A program made the position numbers and the translations under genes. From assembly GCF_009496535.1 (NCBI RefSeq), contig NZ_WIDL01000016.1, forward strand, positions 1-64,000: a stretch of DNA of 64,000 nucleotides, written 5' to 3'. The stretch comes from Stenotrophomonas sp. MYb238. GTDB lineage: Bacteria > Pseudomonadota > Gammaproteobacteria > Xanthomonadales > Xanthomonadaceae. The notes under the pieces are model-generated. The model made no database searches. It had not been told where the DNA came from and worked only from the letters and a program-made list of their open reading frames with translations. Of this stretch, positions 9,458 to 17,232 are shown piece after piece; positions within the stretch are counted from its first letter, which is position 1; the number at the start of each line of letters is the position of its first letter.

Positions 9458-10078
9458 CTATAGCGCCCGCCACGCCATGCCCTCGCCGCGGCGCCAGAAC
9501 ACCGCGCGCGCCTTGCCGTACACCGTGTCGGCATCGACCAGGCCGAAGAAGCGGCCATCGAAGCTGTCGCCGCGGTGGTCGCCCAGCACCAGCAGCTTGC
9601 CCTCGGGAACGGTGATGCCGTCGATGTCCGGGCCGCCGCCGGCGTCCAGGTCCAGCGTCACCTGCTTGCCGCCGAAGGCTTCCTGCCGCGGCTCCAGGCG
9701 CAAGGGCCGGCCGTTGATGCGCAGGTAGCCGCCGTGCAGTTCGACGCGGTCGCCGGCCACCGCGACAACGCGCTTGATCAGCCGCGTGCCGTCGGCCGGC
9801 GAATCGAACACGGCCACGTCGCCGCGCTGCGGATGGCCGGTGTCGAGCAGGCGGATGCCGGTGAACGGCAGGCGCAGGCCGTAGGCGCGCATGTCCACCG
9901 CGACGTGGTCGCCGGGCTGCAGCGTCGGCTGCATCGAACCGCTGGGCACCTGGTAGTGGTTGGCGAGCGTGTCGCGCGCCGCGCCCAGCAGCAGCAGCAT
10001 CGCCGCCAGCGGCAGCGCTTCGCGGCGCAGCCAGGCCAGCACGGGGTGGGCGGATGCGGGGCGTTGGTCCTGGGGCAT
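9458..10078 (-). CDS. lepB: signal peptidase I (short form)
   Basis: 206-aa type I leader peptidase. One membrane segment (about residues 21-33) is followed by the serine motif PSGSMQPTLQPGD (nucleophile Ser48) and the general-base motif LIKRVVAVAGD (Lys102), then LVLGDHRGDSFDGRFFG. It cleaves signal peptides of exported proteins on the outer face of the inner membrane. The protein is shorter than main LepB enzymes with two anchors, so it may be a second, specialised signal peptidase. The ATG at 10078 was chosen because it leaves a normal short cytoplasmic tail. Confidence 0.88.
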   Translation of the reverse strand: MPQDQRPASAHPVLAWLRREALPLAAMLLLLGAARDTLANHYQVPSGSMQPTLQPGDHVAVDMRAYGLRLPFTGIRLLDTGHPQRGDVAVFDSPADGTRLIKRVVAVAGDRVELHGGYLRINGRPLRLEPRQEAFGGKQVTLDLDAGGGPDIDGITVPEGKLLVLGDHRGDSFDGRFFGLVDADTVYGKARAVFWRRGEGMAWRAL

Positions 10079-10255
10079 GGCGGCATTCCATCGACAGTGA
10101 TCGAGTGTGGACTGCCGGCCTCCGGGGGAAGTTCCCGTCTCCTTGGGCAGCGCGGGTTGCAGCGCGCTTCCGAAGGAAGAGGGGCGCCGAGGATTGCAAT
10201 GCACGAGGCTGCGCCCTGCCCCAAACCCCGCTCATCCCGACGGGCAAGGGCTTGG

Positions 10256-10324
10256 GTAGATGCGGGGCTTGCCCCGCATGGGGCCGTCCCGCGATGCTTC
10301 ATGCGGGGCAAGCCCCGCATCTAC
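10256..10324. repeat. GTAG palindromic repeat, second subfamily
   Basis: GTAGATGCGGGGCTTGCCCC... with its reverse complement ending ...GCATCTAC, spacer about 20 nt. Same GTAG head but a different stem (ATGCGGGGC-TT-GCCCCGCAT) from the GTAGGAGC copies in this window. Resembles the Stenotrophomonas GTAG (SMAG) palindromes. Confidence 0.85.
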
Positions 10325-10364
10325 AGGAATGTTGCCACCACCCCGGCCATGCTCTCTGGTCCAA

Positions 10365-10404
10365 GCGGAAGACAAAGAAGCGGGAGGATCGCTCCTCCCG
10401 CTTC
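10365..10404 (-). terminator. intrinsic terminator of the M3 peptidase gene
   Basis: On the minus strand a 12-bp perfect stem (GAAGCGGGAGGA / TCCTCCCGCTTC, 10377-10404) with a 4-nt loop is followed by a T-rich tail (TTTGTCTTCC), directly after the peptidase stop codon at 10418. Confidence 0.85.
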
Positions 10405-10417
10405 CTTACCACCCGGC

Positions 10418-12589
10418 TTACTTCAGCCCGCGGTTCTTCAGCAGCGGCTCCACGCTCGGATCCTTGCCGCGGAACTCGCGATAGGCGGTGGCCAAGTCGC
10501 GGGTGTTGCCGATGGACAGGATCTTGTCGCGGAACACCTGGCCGTTCTCGCGGGTCAGGCCGCCGTGCTCCTTGAACCACTCGAAGGCGTCGTCGTCGAT
10601 CATCTCCGCCCAGAAATAGGCGTAGTAACCGGCCGAGTAGCCGCCGCCCCAGATATGGTCGAAGTAGCTGCTGCGGTAGCGCGGCGGCACCTGCGCCAGG
10701 TCGACGTGGTACTTCTTCAGCGCGGCGGCCTCGAAGGCGTCCACGTCCTGCTGCGGCGCGTCGGCGCCCTGCGTATGCCAGGCCAGGTCGAGCAGCGCCG
10801 CAGCCAGGTACTCGGTGGTGGCGTAGCCCTGGTTGAAGGTCTTGGCCTTGGCGATCTTGTCCACCAGCGCCTGCGGCATCGCCTCCTTGCTCTGGTAGTG
10901 CCTGGCGTAGTTGGCGAACACCTTCGGGTCCGAGGCCCAGTGCTCGTTGAACTGCGACGGGAACTCGACGAAGTCGCGCGGCACGCCGGTGCCGGCCACG
11001 CTCGGGTACCTGGTGTTGGAGAACATGCCGTGCAGGGCGTGGCCGAACTCATGGAACATCGTGGTCACGTCGTCCCAGCTCAGCAGCGCCGGCTGGCCGG
11101 CGGCGGGCTTGGTGAAGTTGCACACGTTGTAGACCACCGGCCGGGTGCCGGTCAGCCCGTCCTGCTCGACGAACACGTCCATCCACGCGCCGCCGGACTT
11201 GCTGTCGCGCTTGAAGTAGTCGGCGTAGAACAGCGCCAGCGGCTTGCCGTCGGCGTCGCTGACCTCGAACACACGCACGTCCGGGTGGTAGACCGGGATG
11301 TCCTTGCGTTCCTTGAAGGTCAGGCCGTAGAGCTGGTTGGCGGCGAAGAACACGCCGTTCTGCAGCACGTTGTCCAGCTCGAAGTACGGCTTGATCTGCG
11401 CCTCGTCCAGGTCGTACCTGGCCTTGCGCACCTGCTCGGCGTAGAAGTCCCAGTCCGAGGCGGCGGCCTTGAAACCGCCCGTCTTTGAATCGGCACGTTG
11501 CGCGTCGATGACCTTCTGGATCTCGGCCAGTTCGCCGCGCGCCTTGGCGGTCGCGGCCGGCACCGTGTCGGTCAGCAGCTTCAGCGCGTTGGCCGGGGTC
11601 TGCGCCATCTGGTCGCCGAGGTTGTAGGCGGCGTAATTCGGGAAGCCCAGCAGCTTGGCCTTGGCCGCGCGCAGCTGCGCCAGGCGCTGGATGATCCTGC
11701 GGGTGTCGTTGGCGTCGCCCTTTTCGGTGCGGGTTTCCGAAGCCTCCAGCACCTTGGCGCGCAGGTCGCGGTCCTGCAGCGACATCAGCACCGGCTGCTG
11801 GGTGGTGTTCTGCAGCGCCAGCACCCACTTGCCGTCGAGCTTGCGGCCCTTGGCCGCTTCCTCGGCCGCGGCGACGTCGCCGTCGGACAGGCCGGCCAGC
11901 TGCGCCTTGTCGTCCACCACCACCGCGCCGGCGGCGGTGGCCGCGACCAGCTTGTTGTGGAAGTCGTTGGCCAGGGTGGCTTCCTCGGCGTTGTACTGCT
12001 TCAGCGTTTCCTTGTCGGCATCGCCGAGCTGGGCGCCGGCCTTGACGAAGCCCTTGTAGGTTTCCTCGACCACGCGCAGCTGCTCGGCGTCCAGGCCGGC
12101 CCCGGCGCGGCCGTCGTACACCGCCTTGACCCGTGCGAACAGCTTCGGGTCCAGGTGGATGGCGTCGCCGTGCGCGGCCAGCTTCGGGATCACCTCTTCC
12201 TGGATCTTCTGCCGCTCGGGATTGGTATCGGCCTGCACCACGCCGAAGAACACGCGGCTGGTGCGGTCGAGGATGGCGCCGGACTTCTCCAGCGGCAGCA
12301 GGGTATTGTCGAAGGTGGCCGGCTCGGCGTTGTCGGCGATCTGCCTGATCTCGGCCAGCTGCTGGCGCATGCCTTCCTCGAACGCCGGCAGGTAGTCGCC
12401 GTCCTTGATCCTGTCGAACGCCGGCGCCTGGAACGGCAGCGTGCTGGCGGCCAGGAACGGATTGGCCGGGGCCTCGGCCGGCTGGCCGGCGGTCGGGGTG
12501 TCGGTGGTCACGGGGGCGGTGGACTCCTTGCCGGAACAGGCCGCCAGCGCAAGGCTGATGGCGGCGGCCAGAATGACGGTGCGCGACAT
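10418..12589 (-). CDS. dcp: M3-family peptidyl-dipeptidase, lipoprotein
   Basis: 723-aa zinc metallopeptidase of the M3 (thimet/Dcp) family. An N-terminal lipoprotein signal with lipobox LAAC (Cys about 18) places it in the envelope, unlike cytosolic E. coli Dcp. The long helical domain is followed by the zinc motif FHEFGHALHG near residue 510, the downstream glutamate region (DFVEFPSQFNEHW) and the C-terminal IWGGGYSAGYYAYFWAEM motif. It probably trims peptides in the periplasm by removing C-terminal dipeptides. It is a single-gene unit: terminator just after the stop, GTAG repeat and photolyase gene upstream. Oligopeptidase A is the alternative name, but the envelope location and Gly-rich C-terminal motif fit Dcp. 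Confidence 0.88.
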   Translation of the reverse strand: MSRTVILAAAISLALAACSGKESTAPVTTDTPTAGQPAEAPANPFLAASTLPFQAPAFDRIKDGDYLPAFEEGMRQQLAEIRQIADNAEPATFDNTLLPLEKSGAILDRTSRVFFGVVQADTNPERQKIQEEVIPKLAAHGDAIHLDPKLFARVKAVYDGRAGAGLDAEQLRVVEETYKGFVKAGAQLGDADKETLKQYNAEEATLANDFHNKLVAATAAGAVVVDDKAQLAGLSDGDVAAAEEAAKGRKLDGKWVLALQNTTQQPVLMSLQDRDLRAKVLEASETRTEKGDANDTRRIIQRLAQLRAAKAKLLGFPNYAAYNLGDQMAQTPANALKLLTDTVPAATAKARGELAEIQKVIDAQRADSKTGGFKAAASDWDFYAEQVRKARYDLDEAQIKPYFELDNVLQNGVFFAANQLYGLTFKERKDIPVYHPDVRVFEVSDADGKPLALFYADYFKRDSKSGGAWMDVFVEQDGLTGTRPVVYNVCNFTKPAAGQPALLSWDDVTTMFHEFGHALHGMFSNTRYPSVAGTGVPRDFVEFPSQFNEHWASDPKVFANYARHYQSKEAMPQALVDKIAKAKTFNQGYATTEYLAAALLDLAWHTQGADAPQQDVDAFEAAALKKYHVDLAQVPPRYRSSYFDHIWGGGYSAGYYAYFWAEMIDDDAFEWFKEHGGLTRENGQVFRDKILSIGNTRDLATAYREFRGKDPSVEPLLKNRGLK

Positions 12590-12692
12590 GTAACGTGCTC
12601 CTGAGGGACGGGTGCGTGCAGCCGCAAACCCTACTCCGTCCGCCACGCGCCGGCATGTGCCGATGGTGGCGGCTTCCAGCCTGTACGCGCCC

Positions 12693-12763
12693 GTAGGAGC
12701 GCACTTCAGTGCGCGAGGGGACTTCCCGGCAGAGCCTCTTCGCGCACTGAAGTGCGCTCCTAC
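12693..12763. repeat. GTAG-type palindromic repeat pair overlapping the phr stop codon
   Basis: GTAGGAGCGCACTTCAGTGC... and its reverse complement, spacer about 23 nt; stem GCGCACT/AGTGCGC. The terminal CTAC on the plus strand supplies the TAG stop codon of the photolyase gene (12760-12762), so the repeat abuts and ends that reading frame. Confidence 0.9.
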
Positions 12764-14193
12764 GGGGCGCCGCGGCGCAGCGTGGCGAAGGCGGCCAGCG
12801 CGTCGGCGCGGCCGGCGGCCAGCTCCACCTGCGGCCGCGGTGGATAGGCCGGCGCCAGCCGCCGCGCCAGTTCGGGATGCTCCCACGGCGCGAAGCGCGC
12901 CGGCAGCGGCAGGCCCGCCAGTTCCGGCACCCAGCGCGCGATGTAGGCGCCGTCCGGGTCGAACCGCCGCGCCTGGCTGACCGGATTGAACACGCGGAAG
13001 TACGGCGCCGCGTCGGCGCCGGTACCGGCGGTCCACTGCCAGCCCTGGGTGTTGTTGGCCAGGTCGGCGTCCACCAGCGTGTCCCAGAACCAGCGCGCGC
13101 CGTGCCGCCAGTGCTGGCGCAGGTGCTTGCTCAGCCAGCTGGCCACCACCATGCGCACGCGGTTGTGCATCCAGCCGGTGTGCCACAGCTCGCGCATGCC
13201 GGCATCGACGATGGGCACGCCGGTGCGCCCGTGCCGCCATGCCTCCAGCTGCGTTTCGTCGGCCGGCGCCCACGGGAAATCGTCGAAGCGCGGGTCGAGG
13301 TTGTGGTCGGGAACCCGCGGGTAGTGGTGCAGCACGTGGTGGGCGAACTCGCGCCAGCCCAGTTCGGCGAGGAAGCGGTCGCGGTCGGCCTCGGCGATGG
13401 CGTCGCCGGCGGCCAGCACCGCCGCGGCGATGCGCCGTACCGACAGCTCGCCGTGGTGCAGGTGCGGTGACAGCCGCGAGGTGCCCGCCTCGGCGGCGAA
13501 ATCGCGGCCCTGCGCGTAGCCGTGCACCGCGCCGTCGAGGAAGGCGTGCAGGGCCGCGCGCGCGCCGTCCTCGCCGGGCGTGAAGCGCTGCCAGAAGCCG
13601 GCGTCCCACGCCGGACGCGGGGCCGGCAGCAGGTCGTCCAGGCGCTCGCCCGCGGACAGGTCGACCGCATCCAGCGCAGGCAGGCGCGCCGGCGCATCCC
13701 AGGTAACCGGTGCACGCCAGTGCGCGCGCGCCGATTTCCAAAACGGCGTGAACACGCGGTACGGATCGCCCTGCCGGGTCGCCAGGTCCCACGGCTCGAA
13801 CAGCAGCGCGCCGTTGAAGCTCTCCGCGTGCAGGCCGGCCTGGCGCAGGCTGCGCTTGATGTGCGCGTCGCGCTGCTCGATGGCCGGCTCGTAGCGCCGG
13901 GTCCACAGTACCGCCTCGGCGCCGGTACGCGCGGCCAGCGCCTGCAGCGCGGCGAGCGTGGGCCCGCGCGACAGCAGCAGGCGCGACCCACGGCGTTCCA
14001 GCGCATCGGCCAGCGCCGCCAGCGAACGCCGCCGCCATGCCAGCGACGCCGCGCCCGGCACCCATGCGCCCTCTTCCTCCGGCGCATGGATGTAGACCGG
14101 CAGCGGCCGCAGGCCGCGGTCCAGCGCCGCGCGCAGGGCCGGCTGGTCGTCCAGGCGCAGGTCGTCGCGCAGCCACACCAGCGCGATGTTCAC
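12760..14193 (-). CDS. phrB: deoxyribodipyrimidine photolyase (class I CPD)
   Basis: 477-aa DNA repair flavoprotein. Residues about 1-135 form the antenna-binding Rossmann domain (ALVWLRDDLRLDDQPAL); about 200-470 form the FAD-binding helical domain with TSRLSPHLHHGELS, WREFAHHVLHHYP, the WHTGWMHNRVRMVVASWLSK core and NNTQGWQWTAGTGADAAPYFRVFNP. The WMHNR...NTQGWQW signature is that of CPD photolyases rather than 6-4 or cryptochrome-DASH types. Start is GTG (14193), 3 nt after the acyltransferase stop, implying co-transcription with the upstream acyltransferase and arfB. The stop codon is provided by the GTAG end of a repeat element. Confidence 0.93.
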   Translation of the reverse strand: MNIALVWLRDDLRLDDQPALRAALDRGLRPLPVYIHAPEEEGAWVPGAASLAWRRRSLAALADALERRGSRLLLSRGPTLAALQALAARTGAEAVLWTRRYEPAIEQRDAHIKRSLRQAGLHAESFNGALLFEPWDLATRQGDPYRVFTPFWKSARAHWRAPVTWDAPARLPALDAVDLSAGERLDDLLPAPRPAWDAGFWQRFTPGEDGARAALHAFLDGAVHGYAQGRDFAAEAGTSRLSPHLHHGELSVRRIAAAVLAAGDAIAEADRDRFLAELGWREFAHHVLHHYPRVPDHNLDPRFDDFPWAPADETQLEAWRHGRTGVPIVDAGMRELWHTGWMHNRVRMVVASWLSKHLRQHWRHGARWFWDTLVDADLANNTQGWQWTAGTGADAAPYFRVFNPVSQARRFDPDGAYIARWVPELAGLPLPARFAPWEHPELARRLAPAYPPRPQVELAAGRADALAAFATLRRGAP

Positions 14194-14196
14194 CGC

Positions 14197-14799
14197 CTAC
14201 ACCGTGCCGCGGTTGCGGCCGATCCACGGCCGGTACCAGTGGCGGACCGCGGCCATGTCGGCGGCATCGTCGCCGCTGGTGTGGAACGGCGCGCCGAAGC
14301 CGATGGTCTTCTCCGGGTAGTGGAAATAGGCCGGCACGATCGGCACCTGCGCCATGCGCGCGATGCGGATGAAACCGCTCTTCCACTCCTTCACCGGCTT
14401 GCGCGTGCCTTCCGGCGCCAGCGCGAACCAGATGCGCTCGCTGCCCTGGATCATCGCCACCGCCTGCCCCACCGTGCCCTGCGGCGAACTGCGGTCCAGC
14501 GGCACCACGCCCAGCCGGCGCAGCACCGCGCCCAGCGGCCACCAGAACAGCTTGTCCTTGCCGAGGATGCGCGCCTCCACGCCCAGCGCCATCTTCGCCG
14601 CCAGGCCCCAGAGGCCGTCCCAGTTGGACGAATGCGGCGCGGCGATGACCACCGCCCTGCGCAGATCGGGAATCGGCCCGACCACGCGCCAGCCGCCCAG
14701 GCGCAGCAAGCTGCGCCCCAGCCAGCGCGAGAACGCGCTGCCGTGCACCCGGGGTACGTTCGGCGGAACCGGCGGCACGACCGGCGACGGCTTGTCCAA
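14197..14799 (-). CDS. 1-acyl-glycerol-phosphate acyltransferase family protein
   Basis: 200-aa membrane-associated acyltransferase of the PlsC superfamily. Motif I is present with Ser in place of the usual second residue (PHSSNWDGLW, i.e. HxxxxD), and motif III is APEGTRKPVKEWKSGF. It probably transfers an acyl chain to a lysophospholipid or glycolipid. Start is TTG at 14799, supported by GGGAG about 6 nt upstream; no ATG lies near. Gaps are only 3 nt to arfB and 3 nt to phrB, so these three genes form one unit. Confidence 0.8.
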   Translation of the reverse strand: MDKPSPVVPPVPPNVPRVHGSAFSRWLGRSLLRLGGWRVVGPIPDLRRAVVIAAPHSSNWDGLWGLAAKMALGVEARILGKDKLFWWPLGAVLRRLGVVPLDRSSPQGTVGQAVAMIQGSERIWFALAPEGTRKPVKEWKSGFIRIARMAQVPIVPAYFHYPEKTIGFGAPFHTSGDDAADMAAVRHWYRPWIGRNRGTV

Positions 14800-14802
14800 G
14801 CG

Positions 14803-15234
14803 CTACTCCCAGTTCCGTTGCGAGCGGCCGCGCTTGAGCTGCGCCCGCCCTTTCTTCTCGTCCAGCCGCCGCAGCCGGGAGCCGTAGGTCGGCTTGGTCG
14901 CCACCCGCGTCTTGGGCACCGCCAGCCCCGCGCGGATGAAATCGGCCAGCCGCTCGCGCGCGTCGGCGCGGTTGCGCTCCTGCGTGCGGAAACGCTGCGC
15001 GTCGATCACCAGCACGCCCTCGTCGGTGAGGCGCCGGTCGCGCCGCGCCAGCAGGCGCGCGCGCAGCGGCTCGGGCAGCGACGGCGAACCGGCGACGTCG
15101 AAACGCAGCTCGACCGCGCTGGATACCTTGTTGACGTTCTGCCCGCCGGCGCCGCTGGCGCGCACGAAACGCTCGACGATCTCCGTTTCCGGGATCGCCA
15201 GCGACGCGTCGACGGCAAGCGAGGGGGTGGCCAT
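14803..15234 (-). CDS. arfB: alternative ribosome-rescue factor / peptidyl-tRNA hydrolase
   Basis: 143-aa release-factor-like protein with the GGQ motif at residues 30-32 (ASGAGGQNVNKV) and the basic C-terminal tail rich in K and R that enters the empty mRNA channel in ArfB. It releases peptides from stalled ribosomes. Length and lack of codon-recognition domains separate it from RF1/RF2. First gene of the arfB-acyltransferase-phr unit. Confidence 0.93.
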   Translation of the reverse strand: MATPSLAVDASLAIPETEIVERFVRASGAGGQNVNKVSSAVELRFDVAGSPSLPEPLRARLLARRDRRLTDEGVLVIDAQRFRTQERNRADARERLADFIRAGLAVPKTRVATKPTYGSRLRRLDEKKGRAQLKRGRSQRNWE

Positions 15235-15351
15235 GGCTGCGGATTGTATCGGCCCGGCCGGTCGGCCGCGCGTGCAGGCGACGCGGCGGCGGCTTTCCGG
15301 CCCGCGGCAGCGACTGCTAGGCTGCGCGCTGACTTCCGGAAGGAGCAGCCC

Positions 15352-15738
15352 ATGTCGACCGCTTACTGGTGCGTGTTGATCGCCGCGCTATTGCCCTACG
15401 TCTGGATCGCCATCGCCAAGGTGCGGCCCGGGTACAACAACCGCAACCCGCGCGCCTGGGCCGCCAGGAGCGACAACTACCTGGTGCAGCGCGCCAACGC
15501 CGCGCACCTGAACGCCTTCGAGAACTTCGCGCCCTTCGCCGCCGGCGTGGTCCTGGCGCAGCTGGCCGGCGTGGAGGCGCAGCTGATCAATCAACTCGCC
15601 ATCGCCTTCGTCGTGTTCCGCGTGCTGCATGGCCTGCTCTACGTCGGCGACAAGCCGCCGCTGCGCAGCCTGGCGTGGCTGGGCGGCTTCGCCTGCGCGG
15701 CGGCGCTGATCGTGCTGGCGGCGCTGCGGGCCGGCTGA
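15352..15738 (+). CDS. MAPEG-family membrane protein
   Basis: 128-aa protein with four hydrophobic segments and the MAPEG arrangement: N-terminal helix, NPRAWAARSDNYLVQRANAAHLNAFENFAPF (RAxxAHxNxxE core), then FVVFRVLHGLLYV. Family members include glutathione-dependent enzymes, but this bacterial branch is uncharacterised. The ATG at 15352 follows a strong GGAAGGAG site. It is convergent with truC, with only 3 nt between stop codons. Confidence 0.88.
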   Translation: MSTAYWCVLIAALLPYVWIAIAKVRPGYNNRNPRAWAARSDNYLVQRANAAHLNAFENFAPFAAGVVLAQLAGVEAQLINQLAIAFVVFRVLHGLLYVGDKPPLRSLAWLGGFACAAALIVLAALRAG

Positions 15739-15741
15739 TCC

Positions 15742-16473
15742 CTACGGCGCCTCGTTCCAGCCCAGCAGCTGGAACGCCTTGCGGAACCCGGCGTCCAGCG
15801 GCGCGGTGATCTCCATGCGCCGCCCGTCCTGCGGGTGCGGGAACGACAGCCGCTGCGCGTGCAGCAGCATGCGGTGCACGCCGTGCATGCGGAAGGTGCG
15901 GTTGTGGCGGCCGTCGCCGTGGCTGGTGTCGCCTATCAGGTGGTGGAACACGTGCTTCAGGTGCCGGCGGATCTGACGGAAGCGGCCGGTCTGCGGCTGG
16001 CAGCGCAGCAGGGCGTAGCGCGAGGTTTCAAAACCGTTCGACGGCACCGGCAGTTCGCCGGTCAGCAGTTTCTGGAAATGGGTGATGGCCGGCTTCTTCA
16101 CCGGCTTGCCCGGGCCGCCGTCCAGGTCGTGATCGACCGTGAACGCCTCCTCCGCCGGCCAGCCACGGCATACGGCGAGGTAATCCTTTTCGACGTCGCC
16201 GCCCATCAGCGTCTTGCCCAGGGCGCTGGCGGTGTCGCGGTCGAAGGCCAGCAACAGGCAGCCGCTGGTGGCGCGGTCCAGGCGGTGGATCAGGAAGATC
16301 GGCCGGCCCAGCTGTTCGCGCAGGCGGTCGGCAAGGAAATCGTCCTCGCCGCGCGCCAGCTTGCTGTCGTGGACCATCAGCCCGGCCGGCTTGTCGACCA
16401 CGGCCAGCCAGTCGTCGGCGTACAGCACCGGCAACGTCCGGTCGGGCATCGCTGTCGTCGTGTCGTGTTCCAT
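15742..16473 (-). CDS. truC: tRNA pseudouridine(65) synthase
   Basis: 243-aa RluA-family pseudouridine synthase without an S4 domain. Catalytic motif HRLDRATSG with Asp66; also VVDKPAGLMVHDS near the N-terminus and CQPQTGRFRQIRRHLKHVFHHLIGD. The last segment and overall length match TruC, which modifies U65 of tRNA-Ile and tRNA-Asp. Another in-frame ATG at 16449 would remove eight residues. Confidence 0.9.
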   Translation of the reverse strand: MEHDTTTAMPDRTLPVLYADDWLAVVDKPAGLMVHDSKLARGEDDFLADRLREQLGRPIFLIHRLDRATSGCLLLAFDRDTASALGKTLMGGDVEKDYLAVCRGWPAEEAFTVDHDLDGGPGKPVKKPAITHFQKLLTGELPVPSNGFETSRYALLRCQPQTGRFRQIRRHLKHVFHHLIGDTSHGDGRHNRTFRMHGVHRMLLHAQRLSFPHPQDGRRMEITAPLDAGFRKAFQLLGWNEAP

Positions 16474-16522
16474 CGTTCGGCATACCTGCTCGGGCCCGCC
16501 ATGCGCGGCCCTGTTCGTGGGA

Positions 16523-16540
16523 GCCCCGCGGCAGCGGGGC
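16523..16540. repeat. short palindrome, possible solo REP remnant
   Basis: GCCCCGC-GGCA-GCGGGGC between truC and the Qnr-like gene, preceded by GTGGGA, a near match to the GTAGGAG head seen elsewhere. A degenerate single repeat is likely. Confidence 0.4.
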
Positions 16541-16557
16541 GGTAGGGCACGCGGGTG

Positions 16558-17232
16558 TCAGGATTTCAGCGGTTCGACCGTGATGCCCATGCGCAGCATC
16601 AGCTGCGCGACCTGCAGGGTGTCGAGGCTGGCGCCTTGCAGATCGACCACGCGCAGGTCCAGCTCGCCCAGCTCCGAACCGGTCAGATCGCAGTGGGTGA
16701 AATCGGCCGAGCGCCAGTCCAGCGACGAGAAGTCCCCGCCGGACAGGTCCGACCCGCTGAAGTTCGCGCCCGCCACGTTGGCGCCGACCCAGCGGTTCTC
16801 CCACAGCTCGCACTTCTCCAGCGTCACCCCGGAGAAATCGGCGTAGCTGAAGTTGGACTGGGTGATGAAGGCGCTGCAGAACCAGGTGCGCGCGGTGATC
16901 TGGTTCATGAAGCTGGCATTGGAGAAATCCGCGCCCTGCGCCCTGCATTCGGCGATCTCCAGCCCCAGCGCCTTGGCGAACGCGAACCCGCACATGCTCA
17001 GGTCGCACTGGCGGAAGCTGGCTTCCTTGAGCTGCGCGCCGTTGAAGCGGCAGCCGGCCTGGGTGTCGACATCGTAGAAGACGCAGTTCACGAACGCGGC
17101 GCCGGTCAGGTCGGCGCCGGAGAAATCGCAGTTGCGGAAATGCGTATTGGCGACCTTGGCGCCGGTGAAGCGGTCCCTGTCGATCCGTTCGTCGCTGACG
17201 ATCGTCGGTGCCGCGGTGGCCCCGCCGCTCAT
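16558..17232 (-). CDS. Qnr-family pentapeptide-repeat protein
   Basis: 224-aa right-handed beta-helix protein. It reads very closely to plasmid QnrB/QnrS proteins through most of its length: [10 protein letters not shown] at the start, [71 protein letters not shown] and [14 protein letters not shown]. The single glycine that interrupts the pentapeptide pattern in Qnr is present. Qnr proteins bind and protect DNA gyrase and topoisomerase IV from quinolones. The gene is chromosomal and its ATG overlaps the ubiB stop (ATGA), so it is probably co-expressed with ubiJ-ubiB. Whether it lowers quinolone susceptibility cannot be told from sequence. Confidence 0.9.
   Translation of the reverse strand: MSGGATAAPTIVSDERIDRDRFTGAKVANTHFRNCDFSGADLTGAAFVNCVFYDVDTQAGCRFNGAQLKEASFRQCDLSMCGFAFAKALGLEIAECRAQGADFSNASFMNQITARTWFCSAFITQSNFSYADFSGVTLEKCELWENRWVGANVAGANFSGSDLSGGDFSSLDWRSADFTHCDLTGSELGELDLRVVDLQGASLDTLQVAQLMLRMGITVEPLKS

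Larger units (their letters stand above)
10079..10417. other. intergenic region between lepB and the M3 peptidase
   Basis: 339 bp without a gene. It contains the GTAGATGCGGGG repeat pair (10256-10324) and the terminator of the peptidase gene (10365-10404). The promoter of lepB should lie at about 10080-10250, but no clear hexamers stand out. Confidence 0.6.

Noticed and set aside
13522-15351. Long plus-strand frame upstream of the MAPEG gene
   Set aside because: It is the antisense of photolyase, acyltransferase and arfB; only the last 128 codons from 15352 are a real protein with its own ribosome-binding site.
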